Source of the DNA: Nitrospirota bacterium
GTDB taxonomy: Bacteria; Nitrospirota; 9FT-COMBO-42-15; HDB-SIOI813
Direction: 5' to 3'
Assembly: GCA_016214375.1 (NCBI GenBank)
Contig: JACROQ010000016.1
Coordinates: 1-7,496 of the forward strand
Length of the DNA stretch: 7,496 nucleotides
The translations under genes and the position numbers were made by a program. The notes beneath the pieces are model-generated. The model searched no databases. It was not told where the DNA came from and was given only the letters and a program-made list of their open reading frames with translations. Positions 6,765 through 7,496 of this stretch are shown here, piece by piece (position 1 is the stretch's first letter; the number at the start of each line of letters is the position of its first letter).

Positions 6765-6793
6765 GTGACATCTCTTGATTCTACTGATACAAT
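6765..6793 (+). promoter_or_regulatory. Putative sigma70 promoter of the lipoprotein gene
   Basis: GTGACA (6765-6770, 5 of 6) and TACAAT (6788-6793, 5 of 6) with an ideal 17-nt spacer. The predicted start is near 6800, about 40 nt before the chosen ATG. The -35 begins about 10 nt beyond the palindrome at 6693-6755, so the element may insulate this promoter from the tRNA transcription unit. Confidence 0.6.
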
Positions 6794-6841
6794 TTCCGAA
6801 AGAGTACTTACCAACCAAACTACCCCATGGGGGATATCCTT

Positions 6842-7312
6842 ATGAAGAATCTTATCTGTTTCATGTCTGCCGCATTTCTGTTCCTCTCCGCCTGTAACCG
6901 AATCACCGGAGAAAATGAGACTGCCGGCGCTGATCAGGATGGCCATCAAAAGACAGAGGCCCGTATGGTCATGCTCCATCCCAGCATCGAGGAGGAGACA
7001 CGGCTTCAACAGGCGGTGGATAACGGCGGACAGGCATGGCGTCTCAACTCTGTCGATGTGGCCCATGCAAGCTTAATATCCCGGGGGGTCAATGTCAGGA
7101 TTGAGGATTGCAGGCTTCTTAAAGAGGATGAAGGCCACGCCGTTGTGCGGATCCAATCTGAGGATAAAGATATGAATGTCTATGCAGAGCGGCTTGTAAG
7201 GCCGGGCGGGATATGGATGGCTACTCAAATAGAGATCAACAAATACAAAGACCCCCACGCCGCAGATCCTTCATACGATGCTGATCATAACCATGAACAG
7301 CATCATCACTGA
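6842..7312 (+). CDS. Putative lipoprotein of unknown function with His-rich C-terminus
   Basis: A 156-residue protein with a lipoprotein signal peptide: Lys2, a hydrophobic core, and the lipobox LSAC with lipidated Cys18. After Cys18 comes a polar linker (about 19-45). A compact domain (about 50-135) then contains QQAVDNGGQAWRLNSVDVA and a GGIWMATQIEI strand. I recall similar AVDxGxQxWRLxPxxVA stretches in secreted proteins of other bacteria but cannot name a family. The last 21 residues hold six His, ending HHH, and could bind a metal. The start at 6842 is preferred over the in-frame ATG at 6827 because GGGGG lies about 9 nt upstream and the signal peptide then has normal form; 6827 has no ribosome site. 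It has its own promoter, and the gene beyond it is convergent. Function unknown. Confidence 0.82.
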   Translation: MKNLICFMSAAFLFLSACNRITGENETAGADQDGHQKTEARMVMLHPSIEEETRLQQAVDNGGQAWRLNSVDVAHASLISRGVNVRIEDCRLLKEDEGHAVVRIQSEDKDMNVYAERLVRPGGIWMATQIEINKYKDPHAADPSYDADHNHEQHHH

Positions 7313-7363
7313 GATCCGCCCTTTACTTCATCCCTTCCCGGAGCACCCGCTGGACTGTCCTCT

Positions 7364-7471
7364 TTACTTGCAGGTGCACTCCGTCGCCTTCTTTTTACAT
7401 CCTGAGCAGACACCGTTCTTGATCTCCTTACCGCAAACCTTGCAAGGTGAACAACCACATGATTGACACAT
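7364..7471 (-). CDS. Small cysteine-rich protein, 35 residues, possible zinc-ribbon or metallothionein-like
   Basis: A short frame encodes 35 residues with nine cysteines at 2, 5, 7, 10, 13, 22, 25, 32 and 34, and seven or more lysines. CKVCGKEI (10-17) and CSGC (22-25) give a CxxCG-x8-CxxC arrangement like a zinc ribbon; extra CxxC and CxC pairs (2-5-7, 32-34) resemble metallothionein-type clusters. The start at 7471 follows an AAGGGGG ribosome site by about 8 nt, which together with the Cys density argues against a chance frame. It ends in TAA and is convergent with the lipoprotein gene 51 nt away. No signal peptide, so probably cytoplasmic. It likely binds zinc or another soft metal; any regulatory or sulphur/iron role is unknown. 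Its promoter would lie beyond the right edge. Confidence 0.72.
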   Translation of the reverse strand: MCQSCGCSPCKVCGKEIKNGVCSGCKKKATECTCK

Positions 7472-7496
7472 GACACCGACCCCCTTCCTTTGTTGG

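Noticed and set aside
7278..7466. A 62-codon plus-strand frame overlapping the right end
   Set aside because: It overlaps the end of the lipoprotein gene out of frame and is antisense to the Cys-rich protein; it has no ribosome site and no recognisable composition.

Overview
The window reads as a chromosomal fragment from a Gram-negative bacterium, most likely Nitrospirota or Desulfobacterota (Geobacter-like). This placement rests on remembered resemblance of the proteins (PssA, the LeuC N-terminus, the short Psd) and on the gene order, not on a search. Codon use is mixed, with many ATA Ile and AGG Arg codons, and looks uniform across the main operon.

Positions 1-6441 are one tightly packed minus-strand operon in transcription order ilvB - ilvN - ilvC - psd - pssA - leuA - leuC (leuC runs off the left edge). 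Gaps are 40 nt or less and two junctions overlap. IlvBN makes acetolactate, IlvC reduces and isomerises it, and LeuA and LeuC divert 2-ketoisovalerate into leucine. ilvD, leuD and leuB are not in the window. Embedded between the two amino-acid blocks are psd and pssA, which make phosphatidylethanolamine from CDP-diacylglycerol and serine. PssA appears to lack about 25-30 residues, including a membrane helix and the usual LRLARFN segment.

Positions 6442-6604 form a divergent control region. It holds a likely sigma70 promoter for the operon (minus strand), a strong one for an initiator tRNA (plus strand), and between them a tandem 9-bp repeat abutting a 10-bp palindrome that could be an operator. 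The tRNA-fMet gene (6605-6681) has a U1-U72 mismatch.

Two palindromic elements share a 12-bp GGGGACAGATTT arm. One (211-235) forms the last codons and stop of leuA and lies just before leuC. The other (6693-6755) is a perfect 30-bp-arm hairpin just downstream of the tRNA. They look like members of one dispersed REP/MITE-like family.

The right end holds a lipoprotein gene of unknown function with a His-rich C-terminus (plus strand). Convergent to it is a 35-residue protein with nine cysteines (minus strand). Both could bind metal.
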